64,000 nt of DNA from Sipunculus nudus (Eukaryota > Annelida > Sipuncula > Golfingiida > Sipunculidae): assembly GCA_026874595.1 (NCBI GenBank), contig CM049318.1, forward strand, positions 20,745,456-20,809,455. Reading direction: 5' to 3'. Shown here piece by piece: positions 13,069 to 25,300 of the stretch. The translations under genes and the position numbers were made by a program. The notes beneath the pieces were generated by a model. That model made no database searches and was not told where the DNA came from. It saw nothing but the letters and a program-made list of their open reading frames with translations. Each line of letters starts with the position of its first letter. Within the stretch, counting starts at the first letter, position 1.

Positions 13069-16000
13069 GTAAGTTTTCACTGAATCTATGTGATGTTAAG
13101 ATGTATTTTTTGCATATTTTCAGGGGAAATTATGTTTGTTCAATGCACAGCCATCACCGGGACGCACGTGTTGCCGTGAACACCACTTATTTTCGCTCAC
13201 CCGGTGTCATAACGCAATCAGGGTTGTTAATTATCTATCCGTTATCTTACAGGTAAATCATCAAAGTACCTTTCAGACTTTGTTTCAGATTAATTACTTG
13301 AAAATATGTGAAAGAAATCTGCAAACGTTTTTTATAATGCTCTGTTATTTGTGTCTTCACCTTCCATTTGATTTCAAAGATGCATCCACGAGTTCATGTG
13401 CAAGGCCAGGGTCTTACTCCATTTACAGTGATTTGCTGTTCTAAGAATGGAGAAACTTGAAGACAAGGTCCTTAATATTACTGTTTTATACAATGACAAA
13501 TTTATTTGATCCATTAGTTCCACATATTTGTGTAAGGTAATTATAGATTCAATCAAGGTTTTTATTTTTTATATCACAAGCTGATCTGTTGCCAAAGACC
13601 ATTACTGGCATTTGTTATTACATAAGTACACAACACTGTATCAGTTAATAAAAATTTAATTATTATGGCCATGGTTAAAATGGACATTTTGTAGATTTTA
13701 ACTATTTCATAATAACTTTAGGTAATGTTACTGGGAAGTTACTTTCTAATATCACATTAAATTTTATGTGATAATGAAGAGGTGGTAATTGTATTAGCAC
13801 AATAGCAGTAGTGATAGAATAGTTCATGGCTTTTTCTGATATTAAAAATAGTGTCCTTCAAGTGCTGAGTTGTGGCTGAGTGCAATATGTGCAGTAATCC
13901 AGTTAATTGCTGGTGTCTATTGTATTAACATGAGTAGTGTTCAATTAGCCTCTCTGTTGGCCAGCTGGGCACCAGCAGTCAGGGGGTGGTCAGAGGTGCT
14001 AATTACACCAGGTGGTTCATTGCAGTGGAAAACATCACTCAGATCTGTCACATGTGACTGCAATTAAGCCAACCCTGTAGTCTATCTCTGTTTGCTGAAT
14101 AAACATACAGCACACAAGTGATCAGTTAGATGTTAATCAGTGCTACTCAGGTGGGACAGTTGAGGAACAGGTGTCACAACTACAAGATAATCAGGTCTTG
14201 ATGATATTTATATGGAATTTCACCATCTACTTCATTAAGCAATATTATATTTTCTGTGCAACCAATTTGTTAAATTTGTGTAAAAAATTAATCATTACAT
14301 GAGTAATTTAAATATAACACATGCATTAATAGATCTTAGGCCTGTATTTGTGCCAAAAGCAGACTGTGCAGTATATGGAACTGTTCCATTTTCATTGGCA
14401 ATTTATTATTGGGATATTTATTTTTGCACATAAATAAAAGCTTAATTTTTGAACTAATTTCTTATTCAGTTAATCTTCAGTTTTAGTATATTACTTTCGA
14501 ACGCAGCACTCAGCTGGTCATCAATTTGATATCAGTGTAATGTTAATTAAACAAGCTTGATATCAAGACAATAGTAAAAGTTAAATTTTACATCCTTTTT
14601 CTTCTCGATTTCTTGTATGTAGCTACTCTTGTCCAAGTATGAGTACAGTGGATATGTTTGTAAATACCTTATAGCCTGAGATGCTTTTGCAAAGTTGCTA
14701 TGCAGACTTGACAATCTGGGTGATTCAGGTAATAATTGTGAAAAATGCATGGTTATAATTTTCTTAAGTATTAAAAGTAAAAAGATTCCAAAATTCTAAT
14801 TACCATTGAAGGTTAAGTGCAAGTTTGTTTAATTTTCATGAAGCTCAGTAATTTTAAACACTTGAAACTGCAGTTGATAGTTCTGATTAAAATTTTTATT
14901 TCCACTAAACAGCAATGAATTATCTTACTGGAAAACATGTCCTGTTATCTGCCTGTTAAGTGTTATCAATGTTCTTATCATGCTTATCCTCACTGTTTAT
15001 CCAAAGACATTAATTTCAGGTGTTAGCAGGTATCATGAGCATGAGTGGTCATTAAATATACCTATTAGAGGTCCCTTCAATCCATATAATATATTTACTC
15101 ATAATGCTGTTTTACTATGACTTGGGATATTTAAATATAAGCATAACACATAAATGGCAGTATATTAGAGAGGACATATATATCATTTGAGTTTGCTAAA
15201 CTGCTGCTATCAGTTTGCTTCATGATTTCTTCTTTGTGTAAGAAAATTTTTCTTTCTAATAACTTCTGAATAAATTTCCTTATTCCTAAAAGAGGCATTG
15301 AAAATTATTCTGAATGTTATGCAGATGTTATGTAATGTTCATTATTAAAGTTTGATTGTAACTTCATAATTTCAAACTGATGGTAGGTTACAATATATCA
15401 GCCTTGGGTCTGTGGTTACTCAACCTATTTTTCTAGCTGCTTCCTTTTTTTCCAGTCTGAGAGTTGAATTATATTAGATGATTTAAAACTCTGCATTGTT
15501 TCAGTTTGATCAAAGATTGTGGATAACAATTTCAGTATTGCTTCATTGATGCAAATTTATTTGTTATTCACACTTTTGATAGATTAATTCATACCTGTCA
15601 TCATTTGTTCAGTTTGGCTAGACTGATCTTATCAGTTAATTGATGAATATACTTGGCAAAATCAGTAGTTAAGCTGGTATGTTTATATGTTTGATAAGCC
15701 ATATAATCATGAAGAACCAAACTGATAAGTGTCTGATAAAGAGCAAAGAGCAAGAGATAACACCAATAAATTATAATCCTCTTGAATATCAAGAGCTGCT
15801 TGTGAATGGTTTATTGAACTTATTGGTATCTTGTTTTTATCTGGTTGACTTAGCTCCTGTATGGCTTGGTTGTATCTCTTGCCTCATGCATATTTAAATC
15901 ACTTGCACAGTTAATGCCGAAGATGATAAATTTAATATGTGTAATACTTAGTTGCATCAGCTGACCTCATGCATATGTTAATAATGGTACCAAAATATAT

Positions 16001-17658
16001 TTTGAGTTCATGCATATGTAAATGATTATAATACCATGAATAAGTTTTGTTTGATCTTTTAATTACAACATGCTGTTGCTTACTGTGCATTTGAAAATGT
16101 TATATTTCAGGAAATTTGTTTTTACAATTAACTTGCAGTCAGCTTCTGCTCTCATGAATATTCAAATAAAAATGCCCTGAAAGAGTATAATGAACAATGT
16201 TGGGCATGTCTGGGCATACCCTGCACCCTCTGGTCAAAGTCCAGGGACAGGGACAACCTTGTCAGGTGCACCCTGCCCCCATAGCATTATCTTATCTCTT
16301 TCTCAAAAGAGCTGTTACCTGCTCTTGAACATCTCCTGAAGAGGCTTGTGATAGTGGGTTTGATATGTGCTGATATATTCTGATTAGGTGATGGAATGTT
16401 GCATCATGCTTCTCGCATGAAAGCTCAGCTGTGTATCCATGGTTCACTTTGTGATACAAAGTGATAGATGGGAGGGACCACCTTATGTTTGCTTTTGGTT
16501 TGTTTAAATATCCAGAACATTTACACAAAAAAAAATTATTGAGCATTAAAAATTAAGGAAACCTTTTCAAAATTTGACTTGCAACCTGATCTTAAAGGAA
16601 GCCTTAGATCTTTGGTATTTTTGGTTATTCAGAACTTATTTCTGAAACAGAATATGCTCTGCCCAATGAATCCTTTACTCTCTGGAGGGAAAAGACTTTT
16701 TCATATAGTAATTTCAGGTTTAAGGTGTCAATAATTTAGAAAAAAATTATTGGAGAATATTGCAATCAAGGGGTTTAAATAAAAATTTACTTCAAACTTG
16801 AAAAAAAATGACATTAAATTTTTTAAATTTTGGCCTGAATGACACTGAGTATAATTCAAATGTACTGATTCAAAGTTATGTCTAAAATTAACTAATAGCA
16901 AAGTAAATTTCTTGCAGTTGGATGACAGCATAAGCTGTGTAAGCTTGAATATTTTACAGATATAAATATTGAGGGGGGGTTAAAATTATCATTCAGTCTT
17001 TCCAGAAAACAGCTTAGCCTGTGGGGGATGGATCTGTGGGTAATTTTAGAATAAATAATTAAAGCTCTGCCAGTGTGAAGAGAGGAGCTGCCTGTTATCT
17101 AATCACATACACAACAGGGGTCAAGGTATCAATTTTCTATACACAGCCCACACAGTATCCACTGTAGTCACCTGACTGTTAGGTTCTAGGCAGGTTTTTA
17201 ATAAAGTCTGATGCTGACTTCATTGCTGAGATATTAATAATTAATATTATATAGGGATCCTGCTCTCTATATTGTTCTAGTCATGTTTTCTGTGCAGACA
17301 CTACAGAGGACAGTTTATATTGCCCAGGTAATATGAACCTGGTGTCTGATGCAACATTTGTTTGAGGTTGCATGATACCTGCTCAAGGGCATTGTTCAGG
17401 GAGTCATTGTGTATGTAACACTTGTGATAAAACTGTACACATGAACTTATAAATTTCTTTTAAAGGGAACCTGTGTCCTAGTAGTACGATGAATATCATC
17501 AATGACCAGATAGTCCACTAGATGTCACCATTAGTGTCAGCTTCTCAAAGTTTCAATTGTAGTGAATGTATCAAAACCCTGTAGTTTGTATTAGCATTAC
17601 TGATAGCATTTTTTCAGAGAAGATTGATAAATTCATGCATGGTCAATTTTTAATTGTA
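13069..17658 (+). other. HSPD1 intron 1, unique part
   Basis: About 4.6 kb without recognised exons, mobile elements or RNA genes. Several short ORFs were checked and none resembles a protein. It is an ordinary AT-rich intron on present evidence, continuing through the Helitron-like element to the splice site at 21322. Confidence 0.5.
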
Positions 17659-17715
17659 TCCCCAGACAAAGTCGGGGGGATACTATGTTTTCATACCGGT
17701 CCCGCCGCCGCCGCC

Positions 17716-19111
17716 GCATATAAATCTTGTTGGCGCGATAACCCAAAAAATACTTCACGGAACTTTACCAAACTTGGTATATGTATAGATATGGGTGAGA
17801 GGATGACGCCTATTTAAAATGAGGTCATGACCTTACTAGGAGAGTGTCCTTGACCTTGAATAGGTCCAATTTTAGGGAAAATCACACAAATTCTTTAATA
17901 TCTCAAGAAATCTTGCATGGATTTATCCCAAAATCAAGTTGATGGAAGATCATGGATAGGGTTGTCATATTACAGAAACTGGTGGCGCCACCTATTATTC
18001 TTTACTTGTTTTCGTGCCATTAAATACCCCCAAAATTGCCACCTTACAGTACTGTGAGCATTATAAGTCAAAAGCTAATGGACAGATTTCTTTTATATTA
18101 TGCATATACATAGGTATGGGTTATGGGATGATGTTTATTTAAATTGGGGTCATGACCTTTCCTATGATAGTGGCCTTGACCTTGAATATTGCCGTATATG
18201 GTGAAAATCACACACCTCTTATGATATCTCCAGTGTTGATAGCCATATGGATTTCAAACATGACTTATGTATGGCCCACCACTAAAGTAAGAACCCTATA
18301 GGTTCTAGGGTCATGAGGTCAAAGGTCAAGGTCACTGGACTGGCATTTTAAAAGATACTGTGGATGCATTTTAAGCCAAACTTTCATCCTAGATCTTCCA
18401 TCTTGAATATATAGCATATAAATCTAGTTGGCGCGATAACCCAAAAAATACTTCACGGAACTTTACCAAACTTGGTATATGTATAGATATGGGTGAGAGG
18501 ATGACGCCTATTTAAAATGAGGTCATGACCTTACTAGGAGAGTGTCCTTGACCTTGAATAGGTCCAATTTTAGGGAAAATCACACAAATTCTTTAATATC
18601 TCAAGAAATCTTGCATGGATTTATCCCAAAATCAAGTTGATGGAAGATCATGGATAGGGTTGTCATATTACAGAAACTGGTGGCGCCACCTATTATTCTT
18701 TACTTGTTTTCGTGCCATTAAATACCCCCAAAATTGCCACCTTACAGTACTGTGAGCATTATAAGTCAAAAGCTAATGGACAGATTTCTTTTATATTATG
18801 CATATACATAGGTATGGGTTATGGGATGATGTTTATTTAAATTGGGGTCATGACCTTTCCTATGATAGTGGCCTTGACCTTGAATATTGCCGTATATGGT
18901 GAAAATCACACACCTCTTATGATATCTCCAGTGTTGATAGCCATATGGATTTCAAACATGACTTATGTATGGCCCACCACTAAAGTAAGAACCCTATAGG
19001 TTCTAGGGTCATGAGGTCAAAGGTCAAGGTCACTGGACTGGCATTTTAAAAGATACTGTGGATGCATTTTAAGCCAAACTTTCATCCTAGATCTTCCATC
19101 TTGAATATATA
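17716..19111. repeat. 698-bp tandem duplication within the Helitron-like element
   Basis: Sequence from GCATATAAATCT at 17716 restarts at 18414 with identical spacing. Apart from one noted change (AATCTTGTTGG versus AATCTAGTTGG) the copies look identical, so the duplication is recent compared with the diverged 290-bp units beside it. Confidence 0.93.
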
Positions 19112-19119
19112 GCTCACTT

Positions 19120-21070
19120 GCCAATAGTGGATGATCCATATAAATTTTAGGGTCACAAGGTCAAAGGTCAAGGCCTCAAGAGCTATCTGTCCAAAAATTA
19201 GTTTCTGGATGATAATTCCTGCTTTTATTGATGTATGGATTTCAAACTTGACTTATATATGTCCTATTGAAAAAGCAAGACTCCAATTGATTTTGGGGTC
19301 ATGAGGTCAAAGGTCAAGGTCACAGGACACATCTTTAAAAAGATTGTGGATGCATTTTCAGCCAAACATTTCGTCTCAGACCTTTCATCTTGCACATATA
19401 AGTCGTCTGCCAATAGAGGAAGACCCCTATCAGTTTTTTTTTAAGGTCACAAGGTCAAAGGTGAAGGTCACAGGAGCCATCTGTCCAAAAATTAGTTTCT
19501 GGATTATAATTCCTACTTTTATTGATGTATGGATTTCAAACTTGACTTGTATTTGACCCATTGGAAAAATAAGACCTGAATTGTTTTAGGGGTCATGAGG
19601 TCAAAGGTCAAGGTCACAGGAAACCTCTTTAAAAAGATTGTGGATGCATTTTCAGCCAAACAATTCATCTGAGATCTTTCATCATGCACATATAGTTCAC
19701 CTGCCAAGAGTGGAGACCTCTATCAATTTTGAGTTCACAAGGTCAAAGGTGAAGGTCACAGGAGCCATCTGCCCAAAAATTAGTTTCTGGATGATAATTC
19801 CTGCTTTTATTGATATATGGATTTCAAACTTGACTTGTATATGTCCCATTTGAAAAGCAAGACCAAAATTGATTTTGGGGTCATTAGGTCAAAGGTCAAG
19901 TTCACAGGACACATCTTTAAAAAGATGTGGATGCATTTTACAGCCAAACCTTTCATCTCAGATCTTTCATCTTGCACATATAGTTCACCTGCCAAGAGAG
20001 GAAGAACCCTGTCAGTTTTGAGGTCACAATGTCAAAGGTGAAGGTCACAGGAGCCAATTGTCCAAAAATTAGTTTCTGGATGATAATATCTTCTTTTATT
20101 GATGTATGGATTTCAAACTTGACTTGTATTTGATCCATTGGAAAAGCAAGACCCGAATTGATTTTGGGGTCATGAGGTCAAAGGTCAAGGTCACAGGAAA
20201 CCTCTTTAAAAAGATTGTGGATGCATTTTCAGCCAAACAATTCATCTCAGATCTGTCATCTTGCACATAAAGTTCACCTGCCAAGAGTGGAAGACCCCTA
20301 TCAATTTTTGAGGTCACAAGGTCAAGGGTGAAGGTCACAGGAGCCATCTGTCCAAAAATTAGTTTCTGGATGATAATATCTTCTTTTATTGATGTATGGA
20401 TTTCAAACTTGACTTGTATATGTCCCATTGGAAAAGCAAGACCCAAATTGTTTTTGGGGTCATGAGGTCAAAGGTCAAGGTCACAGGACATCTTTAAAAA
20501 GATGTGGATGCATTTTCAGCCAAACATTTCATCTCAGATCTTTCATCTTGCACATATAGTTCACCTGCCAAGAGAGGAAGAACCCTATAAATTTTGAGGT
20601 CACAAGGTCAAAGATGAAGGTCACAGGAGCCATCTGTCCAAAAATTAGTTTCTGGATGATAATTCCTACTTTTATTGATGTATGGATTTCAAACTTGACT
20701 TGTATATGTCCTATTGGAAAAGCAAGACCAAAATTGATTTTGGGGTCAAAGGTCAAGGTCACAGGACACATCTTTAAAAAGATGTGGATGCATTTTCAGC
20801 CAAACATTTCATCTCAGATCTTTCATCTTGCACATATAGTTCTCCTGCCAAGAGAGGAAGAACACTATCCATTTTGATGTCAAAGGTGAAGGTCACAGGA
20901 GCCATCTGTCCAAAAATTAGTTTCTGGATGATAATTCCTGCTTTATTGATGTATAGATTTAAAACCTGACTTGCATATGTCCCATTGGAAAGCAAGCCCG
21001 GAATTGATTTTGGGGTCATGAGGTCAAAGGTCAAGGTCACAGGACACATCTTTAAAAAGATCAAGGTCAC
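19120..21070. repeat. Array of about seven 290-bp units
   Basis: The anchor TTAGTTTCTGGATGATAAT recurs near 19200, 19495, 19783, 20072, 20362, 20648 and 20920. Each unit carries two copies of a GGTCAAAGGT(C/G)AAGGTCAC block. Units differ by substitutions and small indels. Open frames across the array are translations of the repeat, not genes. Confidence 0.92.
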
Positions 21071-21346
21071 AGGACCAACATCTTCAACAAGATTGTTGAT
21101 TGTTAGATGAAAGAAACAATAAATATGCCAAGTGTCAGTATATGCTGCTAAAAATGGGGGTCTATTCTTGAAAGGGGGGGGGGGGCCTATTATGTCTTGG
21201 GATACTCTGGCACCTGCGGTGCCAAGAAATGTCTAGTTAAATATTTTTTTATTATAATATGTAATATTTGATTATTATGATAATAGAAATGAAATATAAA
21301 TTAGTTTAATTTGTAATTTCAGCAGAATCTCACTAACAGAACCAAC

Positions 21347-22280
21347 ATGTACAGACTACCAAGCCTAATCCGGCCTGCCATGGCCCAGAAGTTGCTGTCC
21401 CCCACAGTCAGCTATGCTGCATCACGCTCCTATGCCAAGGACCTTAAGTTTGGTGCTGATGCTCGTACACAGATGTTACAAGGTGTAGACATCTTAGCAG
21501 ATGCTGTTGCCATCACGATGGGACCCAAGGTACCTGATTTACATACTGTGAAACCTGTTTAATAAGACCACATACAAATGTGTAATTATGAAGAAGACAC
21601 TTATAGGATATCACAGAAATTGTTATAAATAGAACAAACATGTTTCTTTTGCAAAAGTTCAAAACTTAGTGTTGCAGAGACAATTGTTTCACCACTGTGG
21701 ATGCGAATTTTTCAATAAATTATGCTTATCTGGGGACATTCCTACATTTACTTTTGCAGTAATAGACTCCAGGGCAGAGCTGTTGTGGAATGATATCACT
21801 ATTATAAAATTTGAAATATTCAAATTTCAGGGAAGAAATGTGATCCTGGAACAAAGCTGGGGCTCCCCAAAAATCACAAAGGATGGTGTCACAGTGGCTA
21901 AGGCAGTGGAGCTTCAAGACAAATTCCAGAATATCGGAGCTAAACTCGTTATGGACGTGGCCAACAACACTAACGAAGAAGCTGGTGATGGTACCACCAC
22001 TGCCACCATCCTGGCACGAAGCATTGCCAAGGAAGGGTTCGACAAAATCAGCAGAGGGGCTAACCCCATCGAAATACGTAAAGGTGAGTCTCAATGTGAC
22101 TAAGCATATGCTAAAGCTATTTGAGGTATATATGAGTTGTATATGTAATGTATGGTTCTTACAGTATCAGGGGGAAAAAAATCATTCTTAATAGAAGTCT
22201 TAAATTCATTTCTATATATAATTGGTATAAGTGAAGGAAGTTTTGAACAGTATGGTGATAAACAAATACTCTGGCAAGTT

Positions 22281-22320
<40 letters not shown>

Positions 22321-25300
22321 AATTATACTTTGAAAGAATATTGAAATGACTATTCTAACAGATTAAATAACTTCTTAAAAGTACTTTACATTTTTGTTTG
22401 AGATCATATTAGTATGGGACTATCCTTGTTGTGCAATGTGAATAAGAGTATTCTAATGATTGATACAAGAATTACCATGTTGTGACATATTTGCACCCCT
22501 ACATTTGTACATATGTTTTCAAAGGTGTGATGATGGCAGTTGAATTTGTGGTAGAACACCTGGCAAAAATGTCCAAACAAGTGACAACACCTGAGGAAAT
22601 TGCACAGGTAATATATACAAATTTTTAAAATTAATACTTCGGTAAAATGACTATAATTTATAAGGAAGTCATGGATGGATAGCTGTAACCTTAAAATTGG
22701 GGTGTGGGAGCTGTAAAATGGATGGTGACTGTTTCAAGATGCACTGAGAATAGTAAGATTAAAAGCCGCATGTAGAAATGTGATAGATAACGTTAAAGGT
22801 GAAATGTGGTAGAGTACAGTGAGGTATGTGACTTTAACTCCCAGTAAGATTCAAGTGAGCTTTCGGAGGAAGAATCCCACTATTAGTTTGTATGAAGTAA
22901 AATACCTGCATGTTACACTTGTATATATTTGTTATGGCTGACACATTGGTTGTATAGTTTAAACTGTATTATATATTCCATGTACCTGCACAGCTGTCAC
23001 CAGGCTGAGACTGTTGTCTCCGTCATCATCAGCAGATGCTACAGCACTGCTTGGTCACTTCCAGCCTGATACTCTGTTCTGTCTGGCTGGCATTCAGCCA
23101 AGCTACAGTCAAGGAATGTACATACTGCATTTTCCTTTCAAGTAATCACTGCTTGCTTTAGTAGGATTGGCTGGGTTTCTCCTTCAGGGTTGTTGGCAGA
23201 GGGCCAAAAACAAAATCAGACCAATATTTGTGGGGTATCCCACACATTCAGAAACTGGTGATACATGCTTTCATAGGGCTTTTGTGACACATTTACTATC
23301 ACAGGTTGCAACCATCTCTGCTAATGGTGACACTTCTATTGGAGAAATCATCTCCAGCGCCATGAAGCGTGTTGGTAAGGATGGCGTCATCACGGTCAAG
23401 GACGGCAAGACCTTGAAGGACGAGCTGGAGGTCATTGAGGGCATGAAGTTTGACAGAGGATATATCTCTCCTTATTTTATCAACACCAGCAAAGGTAAAA
23501 GTGAAAGAGTCTCACAGGATTTTATTATGAGTGGAAAATTTATATAGGTCATTTTACTTTCCAGAAAACCCTTTTTAAATTTCATATCAGTAAATGAGCA
23601 CTAAATAAGTATGAATTAACAGAAACCAAGTTAGGTGAATGGCATCTTACATTTCAGCTTTTTTTTCCCAAGTTGTAGCTTTAGTTTGTTCTATAATTAT
23701 AAGTTGTGGCTGTTACTTGCCTGTTGTTACTTGGTTGTTATGCACAAGAAAGGGGGAAATGAAACTGTGTGTGTTTCCTTTCTGGTTACTGTCTGTGCTA
23801 CAATAAAGCTTGGTCACTTCTAGTCTGGCACTATTACTTGTCAGCCTGGCATTCAACCATGCTACATTACAGGAACCTGTAACATTACATTGTTACCTGT
23901 TCTTGTATAGTTCACTTAGATTCTGACAGATGGTGCTGCAAATGCACCACAGTATTTCAGTATATTTTACTGTCTTTCTTTGGTGCTGTCATTTTTATGC
24001 CCCCACCACAAAGTGGCCGGGGCATATAGTTTTACCCATGTCCGTCATTCCGTCCTTCCGTCATTCCGAAATCAAACAGTTGTACGGACTTTTTTTCGCA
24101 ATGCCTGCAGATATTGGCCTGATTTTTGGTGTGTGGGCAGATATAGACCAGTTACAGATCGAGATCGCGTTTCATCTCGGTTGACCTACTTTTGACCGTT
24201 TTACGGCTCCTAAACTTAGAAAATTTCATGAAAAATAGAAATATTCATGACAGATACACATATACGGACTTTTTTTCGCAATGCCTGCAGATATTTGGCC
24301 AGATTTTTTGTGTGTGAGCAGATATAGACCAGTTACAGATCGAGTTCGCGTTTCGTCCTGGTTGACCTTTTTTTGACCGTTTTACGGCTCCTGAACATAG
24401 AAAATTTCATGAAAAATATGAAATTTCATGACAAATACACATGTACGGACTTTTTTTCGCAGTGCCTGCAGATATTGGCCTGATTTTTGGTGTGTGGACA
24501 GATATAGACCTGTTACAGATCGAGTTCACCTTTCGTCCTGGTTGACCTACTTTTGACCGTTTTACGGCTCCTTAACTTAGAAAATTTCATGAAAAATAGA
24601 AATATTCATGACATACACATGTACAGACTTTTTTTCGCAATGCCTGCAGATATTGGCCTGATTTTAGGTGTGTCAGCAGATATTGACCAGTTACAGATCG
24701 AGTTCGCGTTTGGTCCCGGTTAACCCACTTTTGACTGTTTTACAGCTCCTGAACATAGAAAATTTCATGTAAAATATATATTTTCATGACAAATACACTT
24801 GTACAGACTTTTCTTCACAATACCTGCAGATATTGGCCTGATTTTTGGTGTGTGGGCAGATAATGACCAGTTACAGATCAAGTTCAAGTTTTGTCCCAGT
24901 TGACCTATTTTTGACCGTTTGACAGTGCTCTAACATAGAAAATTTCATAAAAAGGTGCACATGTATGGACTTTTTTTTCGCAGTGCCTGCAGATACAGGC
25001 CTGATTTTGGTGTGTAGGCAGATAATGACCTGTACAGATTGAGTTCTTGTTTTGTCTCAGTTGACCTACTTTTGACCATTTGACTCTTCCTGAACATAGT
25101 AAGTTTCATGAAAAATATAAATTTTCATAACAAATGCATATGTACTGACTTTTTTTCCTCGATCCTGCAGATACCACCCTGATTTTTTTTGTGTGGGCAG
25201 ATTATGACAGTTATGTACAGATCGAGTTTGCGTTTCATCCCGGTTGACCTACTTTTGATTGTTTTACGGCTCCTAAACAGAAAATTTCATGAAAGACAGA

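Larger units (their letters stand above)
17659..21236 (+). mobile_element. Helitron-like non-autonomous element with tandem core
   Basis: The element starts TCCCCAGAC after an A and ends CTAG before a T, the termini and A|T target expected of Helitrons. A hairpin lies at the start (GTATCCCC...GGGGATAC) and another (GGCACC-TGC-GGTGCC, 21209-21223) ten bases before CTAG. A shorter relative in the opposite orientation (38581-39622) has the same termini and flanks. No Rep/helicase frame is present, so it is non-autonomous. The inside has a 698-bp tandem duplication followed by about seven units of 290 bp. Elements with this build are known from bivalves (pearl/HINE); the assignment to that group is inference. 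It sits in HSPD1 intron 1 in the gene's orientation, ending about 85 bp before the leader splice acceptor. Confidence 0.85.

Noticed and set aside
12890-13072. Protein-coding ORF in the HSPD1 upstream region
   Set aside because: The start of Hsp60 with its presequence is clear at 21347. This stretch fits a leader exon and promoter, and its short frames overlap on both strands.
15900-15990. C/D-like pattern AGATGAT...CTGA in HSPD1 intron 1
   Set aside because: No terminal stem and a poor C box; it lacks the features shared by the four accepted copies.
19344-21070. Many overlapping ORFs with similar proteins on both strands
   Set aside because: They are translations of the 290-bp repeat unit in several frames; neither the frame nor the length is conserved between units.
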